Assembly (NCBI GenBank): GCA_031279175.1
Contig: JAITJA010000074.1
Span: forward strand, 1 to 25,292
Reading direction: 5' to 3'
From: Odoribacteraceae bacterium
Lineage (GTDB): Bacteria > Bacteroidota > Bacteroidia > Bacteroidales > Marinifilaceae
Length of the DNA: 25,292 bases
The first letter of the stretch is position 1. Every line of letters begins with the position of its first letter. The notes under the pieces were generated by a model. It searched no databases. It worked only from the letters and a program-made list of their open reading frames with translations, and was not told where the DNA came from. A program made the translations under genes and the position numbers. Positions 15,928-23,400 of this stretch are shown here, one piece after another.

Positions 15928-15979
15928 CAAGCGGGTGATTTCACGTGGCGCGAGACATTCCGGGGGCCATTTTTGCTTG

Positions 15980-16678
15980 TTATCGCGACAAATCCCGTAG
16001 TTTTTCGACGTTCAAGATCCTGACGCGTCGGCCCCTGGTCTCGATGACGCGTTCGACTTTCAATTCGGAGAGGAGGCGGATGAGAGTTTCCGTGGCCGTC
16101 CCGACGAAGTTCCCGAGATCCTCCCGTTTCAGGTTGATGGCCAGCGTCCCGTCCTCCTCGAGCCCGAAATCGCCCGCGAGCCGTAGCAAGATCTCCGCGA
16201 GCCTTGTTTTCACGTGTTTTTGGGCGACGTCCTTGATATATCGATTGGCCTCGCCCAGCTCCTTGCAGGCGATTTGTATCATCGCGCGGGCGAAGGCGGG
16301 GTCACGGGCGATGGCTTGCAGTAGCGCTTGCCCGGGCACGCGGCAAAGAATACAGTTGGTGAGCGTTGTTACCGAGGTACATGTAGTCTCCTCCCGGATG
16401 ATTGACCGGAAGCCGAAGATGTCGCCTTCCTTCCCGAGGCGGATGATTTGCTCTTTTCCCCCGCTTCCTGTCTGGAAGATCTTCACGACGCCGGAGTAGA
16501 GGAGGAAGCATCCCTTGACGCGGGTATTTTCCGCGTAGACCAGCTCTCCCTTCCTGTATTCCTTCACGGAGGCGTCCTCGAGGAAGGTTTCGATCTCCTT
16601 GAGGGCGACGTGCTTGAAGGTTTGCTTGAACTTCCCGGCGCACTGTAGGAGGTCGGGCATGGATAGTTCTTGTTTCAT
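15980..16678 (-). CDS. Crp/Fnr family transcriptional regulator
   Basis: The ATG at 16678 gives 232 residues; the upstream extension is rejected because a consensus -7 box lies inside it. Residues about 20-125 form a cyclic nucleotide-binding-type beta-roll (KGELVYAENTRVKGCFLLYSGVVKIF, then GKEGDIFGFRSIIREE). Residues about 150-225 form the Crp-type winged helix-turn-helix, with recognition region LKREDLGNFVGTATETLIRLL. The arginine/serine phosphate cassette of true cAMP receptors is not evident, so the signal is unknown. An Fnr iron-sulphur cluster is not supported: the cysteines (C13, C57, C100, C109, C112, C138) do not form the N-terminal cluster. It has its own promoter after the VanZ gene; array 2 follows its stop. 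Confidence 0.88.
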   Translation of the reverse strand: MKQELSMPDLLQCAGKFKQTFKHVALKEIETFLEDASVKEYRKGELVYAENTRVKGCFLLYSGVVKIFQTGSGGKEQIIRLGKEGDIFGFRSIIREETTCTSVTTLTNCILCRVPGQALLQAIARDPAFARAMIQIACKELGEANRYIKDVAQKHVKTRLAEILLRLAGDFGLEEDGTLAINLKREDLGNFVGTATETLIRLLSELKVERVIETRGRRVRILNVEKLRDLSR

Positions 16679-16727
16679 GATCACGGTGTTATGTTGTGGA
16701 GCGAGGCGAGGGTTGCCCGTCTCGAGA

Positions 16728-16735
16728 CAAATGTA
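16728..16735 (-). promoter_or_regulatory. -7 box TACATTTG for the Crp/Fnr gene
   Basis: CAAATGTA on the plus strand is TACATTTG on the minus strand, a full consensus match. It begins one base past the VanZ stop codon and predicts a start near 16721, a 43-base leader. A TTG on the minus strand lies too close (12 bp) to be a standard -33 element. Confidence 0.55.
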
Positions 16736-16736
16736 T

Positions 16737-17138
16737 TTATTTTTTGCCAACGCCCTTCAGGGGCCGTTTTCTTTTCCATCGTCCCAGCGCGAGGTACGCG
16801 AGACTCCCGGCGACGGCGCCCGCGCTATCCGCCAGCAAATCCATCCATTCCCCGCCGCGATGGAGGTATCTCGCCTGCAAGATCTCGATCATGCCGCCGT
16901 AGGCCGTGCAGCAGAGGATGACGAGGAGGATTGCTCGCGCCGGGCGCGGACGCGCGAGGGGACGCGTCGCGGCGTGTAGCAAGAGGCTCATCACGAGGAA
17001 GAGGAAGAAGTGCACGAGCTTGTCCGCTTGAGGGATCGCGCCCCGCGAGGCCGGGATCGTACCCGGCGGGATGGCACACAGGACGAAGATGACGGTCGCC
17101 CAGGCGATGTTGCGGGAGAGTATGGCGCGTCGGTTCAT
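16737..17138 (-). CDS. VanZ-like small membrane protein
   Basis: A 133-residue protein with about four hydrophobic helices (around 10-24, 43-58, 68-86 and 104-120). VanZ-family motifs are visible: ADKLVHFFLF after the first loop, the GGMIEILQ helix, and GEWMDLLADSAGAVAGSLAYL. The family is named for a teicoplanin-resistance gene, but most members are of unknown role in the cell envelope; resistance is not implied here. The ATG overlaps the stop of the LolC/E-like gene as ATGA, making it the last gene of the rbfA operon. The tail is strongly basic (GRWKRKRPLKGVGKK). Confidence 0.88.
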   Translation of the reverse strand: MNRRAILSRNIAWATVIFVLCAIPPGTIPASRGAIPQADKLVHFFLFLVMSLLLHAATRPLARPRPARAILLVILCCTAYGGMIEILQARYLHRGGEWMDLLADSAGAVAGSLAYLALGRWKRKRPLKGVGKK

Positions 17139-18334
17139 CGTTTCACGTGTTTACGGGCGAGGTATTTCACCGGGAAGTGCGATGCGGCAGCACCGATGGC
17201 GAGCACGACGAGCGCGATGACGAGGACCTCTTCCCACGCGATTTTCACGGGATAGGCCTCCGCGAGGTAGTTGCCTTCCCCCAGCGAGACGAGGCCGAAG
17301 CGTTCTTGCAGGAGACAAAGCGTTATGCCCGCGAGTAGCCCGGCAGCGGCTCCCGAGGCGGTGATCATTAACCCCTCGACGCGGAAGATGGACGCGACGC
17401 GCTCCCTGCTCATCCCCAGCGCGCTGTAGATGGAGAGGTCGTCTTTCTTGTCGATGATTAACATGGAGATGGACGCGACAACGTTGAACGAGGCAACCCC
17501 GAGAATGAAGAGCAGGAGCAGGGCGATGACCAGTTTCTCGGAACGCATCATCGCGTAGAACGAGGCGTTGAGGTCGCGCTTGTCCTCCAGCTTGTAGCCG
17601 GGTCCGACGGGGAAACGGGCCTTGAAGCGCTTCGCGTCTGCCGGGTCGCGGAGCGTGATTTCGATCTTCGAGAAGCGACCCGTCGCGTCGAAAAGACGGC
17701 GGGCAAAGTCGATGCCGGTGACGATGTACTTGGCGTCCAGCTCCTGTCGCGTGGAAAATATGCCTACCGGGTAGACGCGGGCACTGTTTAACGAGGCGGG
17801 CGAGAGCGCGCCTGCACGCCCGGGATAATAAAGCGTGACCGGCGAGTTTTTCCCCAGGCGCGCGCGGAGGATGGAGGCGACGCCCGCGCCGAGGAGCGCG
17901 GCGGGTTTCCCCTCTTCCTCGATGGCGAAGTGGCCGACGCGGATGGCCCCGGAGAGATTCGCGAGGCGGTCGTATTCCTTGTCTACCCCCTTGACGGCGA
18001 CGGGTAAGGCGTGCTCGTCGTGGCTGGCGAGGGCGGTTTCCTCCACGACGACCTGGTAGTGTAGCACTCCTTCTTCTCGCGCCAATCGCCTTTCGAGGAG
18101 GGTGTCGACGGGAGCGAACTTGCCTCGCGCGGGCGATAATGTCAGGTCTGGGGTAAAGCTGCTGGCGGCCTCGTCGAGGAGCAGGTCGATGCCGTTGAAG
18201 ACGGAGAGCACGACGACCAGTGCCGCGGCGCCCACGGCAACGCCCGCGACGCTGATGATGGAAATAATATTGATGACGTTCTGCTTTTTCGGCGAGAAGA
18301 GGTAGCGCCTGGCGATGAACAGCGAGAGTTTCAT
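17135..18334 (-). CDS. LolC/LolE-type FtsX-like permease
   Basis: A 399-residue permease of the lipoprotein-releasing family. The N-terminus is typical (MKLSLFIARRYLFSPKKQNVINIISIISVAGVAVG), with a first helix at about 20-45. A large periplasmic domain follows (about 46-265), then three C-terminal helices (about 270-300, 318-350, 365-388). A coupling loop MLIIDKKDDLSIYSALGM lies between the second and third helix. LolC/E proteins extract lipoproteins from the inner membrane with the ATPase LolD and chaperone LolA. No LolD gene is adjacent. It starts two bases after the rbfA stop. Bacteroidota usually have a single LolC/E-like protein that would work as a homodimer; whether that holds here is inference. 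Confidence 0.88.
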   Translation of the reverse strand: MKLSLFIARRYLFSPKKQNVINIISIISVAGVAVGAAALVVVLSVFNGIDLLLDEAASSFTPDLTLSPARGKFAPVDTLLERRLAREEGVLHYQVVVEETALASHDEHALPVAVKGVDKEYDRLANLSGAIRVGHFAIEEEGKPAALLGAGVASILRARLGKNSPVTLYYPGRAGALSPASLNSARVYPVGIFSTRQELDAKYIVTGIDFARRLFDATGRFSKIEITLRDPADAKRFKARFPVGPGYKLEDKRDLNASFYAMMRSEKLVIALLLLFILGVASFNVVASISMLIIDKKDDLSIYSALGMSRERVASIFRVEGLMITASGAAAGLLAGITLCLLQERFGLVSLGEGNYLAEAYPVKIAWEEVLVIALVVLAIGAAASHFPVKYLARKHVKR

Positions 18335-18336
18335 TT

Positions 18337-18672
18337 TTACTTCAAGAGGGCGTCGATTTTCTGGATGTAATCGAGGCTGTCGTCCGGGAAGAAGCGCAGT
18401 TCCGGCACGATGCGCGTTTGCTTCCCGATCTTCCTTCCGAGGAGGAACCGGATGGTTTTATTGTTCTCCTCGAGAGAGAGCAACACCTGATCGGTCAGCG
18501 ACGAGGGGAAAATACTGACGTAGACCCGCGCGTACGACAGGTCCGGGCTTACCCGCACGACCGTTACCGTGAGCATGGCCCCCGCGGCGTACGCTTTACA
18601 TTCTCGTTGGAACATTTCGCTCAGGTCTCGCTGTATCAAGCGACCCACCCTGTTTTGTCTGATCGAATCCAT
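18337..18672 (-). CDS. rbfA: Ribosome-binding factor A
   Basis: The ATG at 18672 gives a 111-residue protein of normal length; a longer frame would read back through the tRNA-Pro gene and is rejected. RbfA helps mature the 30S subunit and 16S rRNA 5' end, and is needed for growth in the cold. Characteristic features are RVGRLIQRDLSEMFQRE at the N-terminus, MLTVTVVRVSPDLSYARVYVSIF in the middle, and KTRIVPELRFFPDDSLDYIQKIDALL-type ending (here KQTRIVPELRFFPDDSLDY). It heads the minus-strand operon with the LolC/E-like and VanZ-like genes. Its probable -7 box is about 20 bases upstream. Confidence 0.95.
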   Translation of the reverse strand: MDSIRQNRVGRLIQRDLSEMFQRECKAYAAGAMLTVTVVRVSPDLSYARVYVSIFPSSLTDQVLLSLEENNKTIRFLLGRKIGKQTRIVPELRFFPDDSLDYIQKIDALLK

Positions 18673-18690
18673 GATAAACAAATTTTTCCG

Positions 18691-18698
18691 CGAAGGTA
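18691..18698 (-). promoter_or_regulatory. Putative -7 box TACCTTCG for the rbfA operon
   Basis: CGAAGGTA on the plus strand reads TACCTTCG on the minus strand. It predicts a start near 18684, a leader of about 12 bases. It is back to back with the tRNA-Pro -7 box, whose -33 region it overlaps. Confidence 0.5.
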
Positions 18699-18720
18699 GC
18701 GAATTAAACGGGAGTTTCGT

Positions 18721-18728
18721 TACCTTTG
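18721..18728 (+). promoter_or_regulatory. -7 box TACCTTTG for tRNA-Pro
   Basis: TACCTTTG is a full match to the Bacteroidota -7 consensus, 18 bases before the first base of the tRNA. No good -33 TTG is visible. Confidence 0.65.
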
Positions 18729-18746
18729 CCCCCGTTGAAAGAACAA

Positions 18747-18819
18747 CGAGATGTAGCGCAGTTGGTAGCGCGCCACGTTCGGGACGTGGAGGCCGCTGGT
18801 TCAAGTCCAGTCATCTCGA
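18747..18819 (+). tRNA. tRNA-Pro, anticodon CGG
   Basis: The cloverleaf closes fully: acceptor CGAGATG with CATCTCG, D arm GCGC/GCGC, anticodon stem CCACG/CGTGG around loop TTCGGGA (anticodon CGG at 18780-18782), and T arm CTGGTTCAAGTCCAG. The discriminator base is A. CCA is not encoded. It reads the CCG codon, which is frequent in this GC-rich genome. Confidence 0.96.
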
Positions 18820-18852
18820 CCGGGTTATTAATCTGGCATAACACTGAAGTTG

Positions 18853-18884
18853 ACCGGGACGTCACGATGACGTTCCGGTTTTTT
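18853..18884 (+). terminator. Intrinsic terminator of tRNA-Pro
   Basis: ACCGGGACGTCA (18853-18864) pairs with TGACGTTCCGGT (18868-18879) over 12 bp with one G-T pair and a CGA loop, then a run of T's to 18884. Confidence 0.92.
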
Positions 18885-18982
18885 ATTACCCGGGAAGATC
18901 AAGGAAGCCACGGGCTACCGGCGAGAGAATACTTCCCCGGGCATGAAAACCCCCGTTCGCCGGATAAATTCTTTTCGAATTT

Positions 18983-19013
18983 TTTGGAGGGAGTGAATTA
19001 ATCACTACATTTG
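18983..19013 (+). promoter_or_regulatory. Promoter of tRNA-Asn: TTTG, 19 bp, TACATTTG
   Basis: TTTG at 18983-18986 and TACATTTG at 19006-19013 are separated by 19 bp, matching the Bacteroidota sigma-ABfr consensus in both boxes and spacing. The tRNA starts 19 bases after the -7 box. Confidence 0.85.
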
Positions 19014-19031
19014 CCACCGGATTTCAAGCCT

Positions 19032-19105
19032 TCCTTAGTAGCTCAGTTGGTTAGAGCGGCGGACTGTTAATCCGTAGGTCGTAGGTTCAAGTCCTACCTG
19101 AGGAG
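19032..19105 (+). tRNA. tRNA-Asn, anticodon GTT
   Basis: Acceptor TCCTTAG pairs with CTGAGGA (one T-G pair). The D arm contains GCTCAGTTGGTTAGAGC. The anticodon loop is CTGTTAA with anticodon GTT at 19066-19068, and the T arm is GTAGGTTCAAGTCCTAC. Discriminator G; CCA is not encoded. Confidence 0.96.
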
Positions 19106-19117
19106 CAAGATCTGGTA

Positions 19118-19149
19118 AACTTGCCGCGTGCGCGCGGCAAGTTTTTTTT
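19118..19149 (+). terminator. Intrinsic terminator of tRNA-Asn
   Basis: AACTTGCCGCG (19118-19128) pairs perfectly with CGCGGCAAGTT (19133-19143) around TGCG, followed by T's from 19142 to 19149. Confidence 0.95.
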
Positions 19150-19168
19150 CTCCCTGGCTTGTTACTCA

Positions 19169-19197
19169 TTGCCTGTTGCCATTTTCCCTTACCTTTG
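19169..19197 (+). promoter_or_regulatory. Promoter of purM: TTG, 18 bp, TACCTTTG
   Basis: TACCTTTG at 19190-19197 is a consensus -7 box, with TTGCC at 19169 giving 18 bp spacing (a second TTGCC is at 19176). The predicted start near 19204 leaves a 43-base leader before the ATG at 19247. Confidence 0.75.
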
Positions 19198-19246
19198 ACG
19201 CCGAATCGCGCGCGCGCTATCGTTGCGCGCTCCTTAATTATATAGT

Positions 19247-20428
19247 ATGAGACACGACGAACGACACGACGAACGATACAACCGCAGGGGCGTCTCCGCG
19301 TCCAAGGAGGACGTTCACGCCGCCATCCAGCATGTCGACAAGGGATTATTCCCGAAAGCTTTTTGCAAGGTCGTCCCCGATTACCTCGGGGGGCGAAAGA
19401 GTTATTGCAATATCATGCACGCTGACGGCGCGGGAACAAAATCCTCGCTGGCCTACCTGTACTGGCGGGAGACGGGCGACCTCTCCGTGTGGAAGGGAAT
19501 CGCGCAGGACGCGCTGGTGATGAATATTGATGACCTGATCTGCGTCGGGGCCACGGACAACATCTTGCTCTCGTCGACCATCGGGAGGAACAAGCTCCTG
19601 ATCCCGGGCGAGGTGATCGCGGCAATCATCCGCGGGACGGAGGAGCTTGTCGAGGCATACCGGAAACTGGGGGTGAACATCTACCCCACCGGGGGAGAGA
19701 CGGCCGACGTGGGTGATCTCGTGCGGACAATTATCGTCGACTCGACCGTCACCTGCCGGATGAGGCGGGCCGACGTGATCTCGAATCATCGCGTCCGGGC
19801 GGGCGACGTGATCGTGGGCCTTTCCTCTTCCGGGCAAGCCTCCTACGAGGAGGGATATAATGGTGGCATGGGGGCCAACGGGCTGACTTCCGCGCGCCAC
19901 GATATTTTTGCCCACTATCTTGCCGCGAAGTACCCGGAGAGTTATGACGCCGCCATCCCCGACGAGCTGGTGTATTCCGGGAAGCTCGCGTTGACGGACG
20001 CGATTGCCGGTCTGGACGTCGACGCGGGAAAGCTGGTATTATCGCCGACGCGCACGTATATCCCCGTGATCAAGCGGGTGCTGGAAGAGTTCCGGAAAGA
20101 GGTACACGGGATGGTGCATTGCTCCGGGGGGGCGCAGACGAAGGTCATGGGATTCGTCGAGCGGCTACACGTGGTAAAGGACAACCTCTTCCCCGCGCCG
20201 CCGTTATTCCGTCTCATCCAGGAGCAGTCGGGAACGTCGTGGAGAGAGATGTACAAGGTCTTCAACATGGGCCACCGCATGGAGATATATGTTGCCCCGC
20301 GCCTGGCCGACGACATTATCGCGATCGCGCGGGACTTCCGCGTAGACGCGCGAGTCGTGGGGCACTGCCGCGCTGCCGACCGGAAGCAGTTGACGATCTC
20401 CGGCGAATTCGGGGAATTTACCTATTGA
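19247..20428 (+). CDS. purM: Phosphoribosylformylglycinamidine cyclo-ligase (AIR synthase)
   Basis: A 393-residue PurM-family protein. PurM closes the imidazole ring of FGAM with ATP to give AIR, the fifth step of purine synthesis. Visible family features are the glycine-rich substrate/nucleotide motif HADGAGTKSSLAYLY (about 58-72), DALVMNIDDLICVGATDNILLSSTIGRN, the GGETADVGDLVRT loop, DVIVGLSSSGQAS and, near the C-terminus, VFNMGHRMEIYV. The length and extra insertions match the longer Bacteroidales form rather than the 345-residue E. coli enzyme. The N-terminal DERHDERYNRR stretch is a hydrophilic extension. It is transcribed alone from its own promoter and converges with the HTCS gene, with only 30 bases between their stops and no clear terminator. 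Confidence 0.9.
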   Translation: MRHDERHDERYNRRGVSASKEDVHAAIQHVDKGLFPKAFCKVVPDYLGGRKSYCNIMHADGAGTKSSLAYLYWRETGDLSVWKGIAQDALVMNIDDLICVGATDNILLSSTIGRNKLLIPGEVIAAIIRGTEELVEAYRKLGVNIYPTGGETADVGDLVRTIIVDSTVTCRMRRADVISNHRVRAGDVIVGLSSSGQASYEEGYNGGMGANGLTSARHDIFAHYLAAKYPESYDAAIPDELVYSGKLALTDAIAGLDVDAGKLVLSPTRTYIPVIKRVLEEFRKEVHGMVHCSGGAQTKVMGFVERLHVVKDNLFPAPPLFRLIQEQSGTSWREMYKVFNMGHRMEIYVAPRLADDIIAIARDFRVDARVVGHCRAADRKQLTISGEFGEFTY

Positions 20429-20458
20429 GCGCGCCCCCGCTCCATTCCGCGTTTATTT

Positions 20459-23400
20459 TTAGACTCCCGGGTCATGCTGTTGTCCCTTCGTGGCGTCGCG
20501 GGCGGTAGTGGGAGTGACGCCGAAGTGTCGCGTAAAGCAGCGAGTAAAATACTTGGGATCGTTAAAGCCGACGGAATAGGCGATCTCCGAGATCGTGAGG
20601 TTGCCGTTACTCTCGCGGATGATCTCGCGGGCGACATTAAGGCGATAATCCCGGATAAACTGCCCGGCGGGTCGTCCGGCGAGGGCCTGGAGTTTCTTGT
20701 TGAGGAGACTTTTACTTGTCTTCATGGCGAGCGCGAAATCGCCGACGTCGAAAGCATCATTCTTGTAATTTGCCTTCAGCGCGTCCACGACGCGTCGGAG
20801 GAAGCGTTCATCATTCGACCCGGCGGGGAGGTCGAGCTCGGCGGTATTCATGTTCAGCGAGAGGCGTCGTCTATCGGCGTCGCGTCGTTGCAGGATATTC
20901 TGCACGCGCGCGAGCAGCAACTCGTCCGTGAACGGCTTCTCGATATAATCGTCGACGCCGGTATTATAGCTAGAGAGGCGGGAGTCGGGATCGACGCGCG
21001 CGGTAAGCATGATAAACGGGATATGCGAGGTAGCGAAACTCCCCTTCACGCGGCGTGAAAGCTCGAGCCCGTCCATGACAGGCATCACGAGATCACTGAT
21101 CACCAGATCCACGCGTCGGGAGTGGAGCACGCGTAATGCCTGTTCCCCGTCCTCGGCCTGCTCGACGCGATAATGATCGCGGAGGATAGAAGTGACAAAG
21201 AGCCGCGCGTCGGCATTATCCTCCACGACGAGGATCGCGGCGGTGGTAGGCCCTTGCGCGGCAGGCGCGGTCCGTGGGAGCGACCGGGCGAGATCATGCC
21301 CGGAGGGATCGCGGGCGAGCGGCAGCAGCACGCGTATAGCGGCGCCCCGGGAGGGATTATTTCGCGCGACGATCGCGCCGCCGAGCAGCTCGACGATCGA
21401 CTTGCAGAGGTAAAGCCCGATACCGGTTCCGCTTTGTCCCCGGATCGCGCGGGGGGCTTCCTCGCGCGACTGGAAGAAGCGATCGAACACGCGTTGCAGC
21501 TCCTGCTGCTTGATGCCGGGGCCGTTATCGGAGACGCATATATAAAGGTATTCATTCCCGTCCCGCGCGAACATGGAGCGGGCGTAGAGCGTGACCGTCC
21601 CGCCATCCGGGGTAAACTTGATCGCGTTCGCGAGCAGGTTCGAGAGCAATTTCCGGAGATTCTCCTGGTCGAAGAGGAAAGTCGGGGCGGGGATATGATA
21701 AACATCCCGGAGCGTCGCGCGGCGTTCCTCGAGAAAAACGTCGAACGGGGGCAGCAGCTCGTCGAGAAACAGCAGGAAATTTTTATTCTCGAGATGCACG
21801 GTCGCGCGTCCCTCCTCGATCTTTCTGAAATCCATGAGCTGGTTAACGAGCGAGAGCAGGTGCGCGGCGTTACGCCGGGCGAGTTGGAGTTGTTCGATGA
21901 CGGCGGGGTTATAACTAATTCTCAGCGCGCGTTCGAGGGGACCGGTCACGAGCGTGATAGGCGTGCGGAACTCGTGAGAGATATTCGTGAAAAAATTCAC
22001 CCGGTCATCGGTAGACTGCTTGACCTCCCGCGCCATGTGCAGCAGTTGCTCGTGCTGCGTCTTGAGGACGGTATTCTGCGTTTGCAGTTCGACGGCCTGC
22101 AGCTCGAGCAATTGCTTCTGTTGCTCGAGGGCGCGGGTTCGCAGCGCGATCTTCTCCTGCAAGATCTTCCCCCGTCGCCTCAGGTTAGCCACTCGCCAGC
22201 GGTGGGCGAGGAAGAGAGCCAGGCCGATCGCGACGGCGAGCAGGGAGATAAACCAGGCTGTCTTGTAGAAAAACGGGTGAACGATCACGCGCAACGTGGT
22301 GATGACGTCGCTATCCCTCCGTTTCACCTGGAAAGTATACGCGCCGGCCGGGAGATTCGTGTACGTCGCGAACCGTCTATCGGCGTTGACATTGATCCAG
22401 GTATTATCGAAGCCGGAGAGGCGATAGGCATACGCGACGGTAGAGGGGTGGGCGTGGTCGAGCGCGGAGAACTCTATCGAGAACGATTTATCGCTCTCGT
22501 GGAGATCAACGCTGGCGACGCGGGAGTCACCGGGGTTAAAGTAATAGGGATCTTCGAGCGCGATCCTCTTGTCGAGCACCTGGAAGCGGGTAATGGCGAC
22601 GGGCAAACCCGTTACCGGGGGAGACTCGCGCACGCCATCGATCGCGACCACCCCTTCCACGCCGCCGAAATAAAGCCGGTTACCGTCGGCCGACCGGCAA
22701 TAGGCGTTCAGGTAAAACTGGTTCCCGGGGAGACCGTCATCGCGGGTATAATTCGTGAAAAGCCCCGTGCCGGGATCGCGGACAGAGATCCCGTGGGCCG
22801 TACTGATCCAGAGCAACCCCCGCGCGTCCTCCAGGATGCCGAAGATCGTGTTATTCGGGAGACCGTCGGCGGTAGTATAATGGAGTGGCGGGGTCGTCGC
22901 GCGCGGGGAAACCTTGCAAAGCCCGTGGTTATTGCTCCCGATCCAGAGATTTCCCAGGTGATCCTCGTGGATACAAGTCACGCGGGTAAAGAACAAGCGA
23001 TCGAGAAGCGCGTCCCCGGTACGGAAGCGTCTCGCCCCGCGCGCCTTCTTGTTCTCGTCGAGATCGCGGAGATCGATCGCGAGCAGCCCGGCGGTAGTCC
23101 CGATCCAGAGCCGGTCCTCGCGATCGACGAGCGCCCCGAGCGTCCCGCGTATATCCCTCGCGAGCGAATCCGGTAGCGGTTCCGAGAGCTGCCCGGTAAC
23201 GAGATCGCGGAGATAAACGCCCCTTGAAGTACCGATCCAGATCGCGCGATTAATCGAGTCGTGCTGTAAAATACTCGTGTACTCTGTTGGCAGCGAGATC
23301 CTCGCCTCCCCGTTCTTCCCGTCGCCCTGGAAAACGGCGGTACCGCTGCCCCACGTTCCCACCCAGAGATTCCCCTTGTCGTCCTCTGCCAGCGCGCTCA

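Noticed and set aside
15495..16023. Overlapping open frames on both strands across array 2 (heptads such as NLVRQMT and CLTRFLA)
   Set aside because: Starts are TTG or GTG, no promoter is seen, and the plus frame ends inside the crp-like gene. The 21-bp pitch alone explains the open frames.
16737..17138. Glycopeptide resistance gene because of VanZ resemblance
   Set aside because: VanZ-like proteins are widespread and mostly unrelated to resistance; no vanHAX-type genes are present.
20429..20458. Bidirectional terminator between purM and the HTCS gene
   Set aside because: The 30-base gap has no stem with a following T run on either strand.
21173..23176. 667-codon open frame on the plus strand opposite the HTCS gene
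   Set aside because: Same cause; the minus strand encodes every expected HTCS domain without a break.
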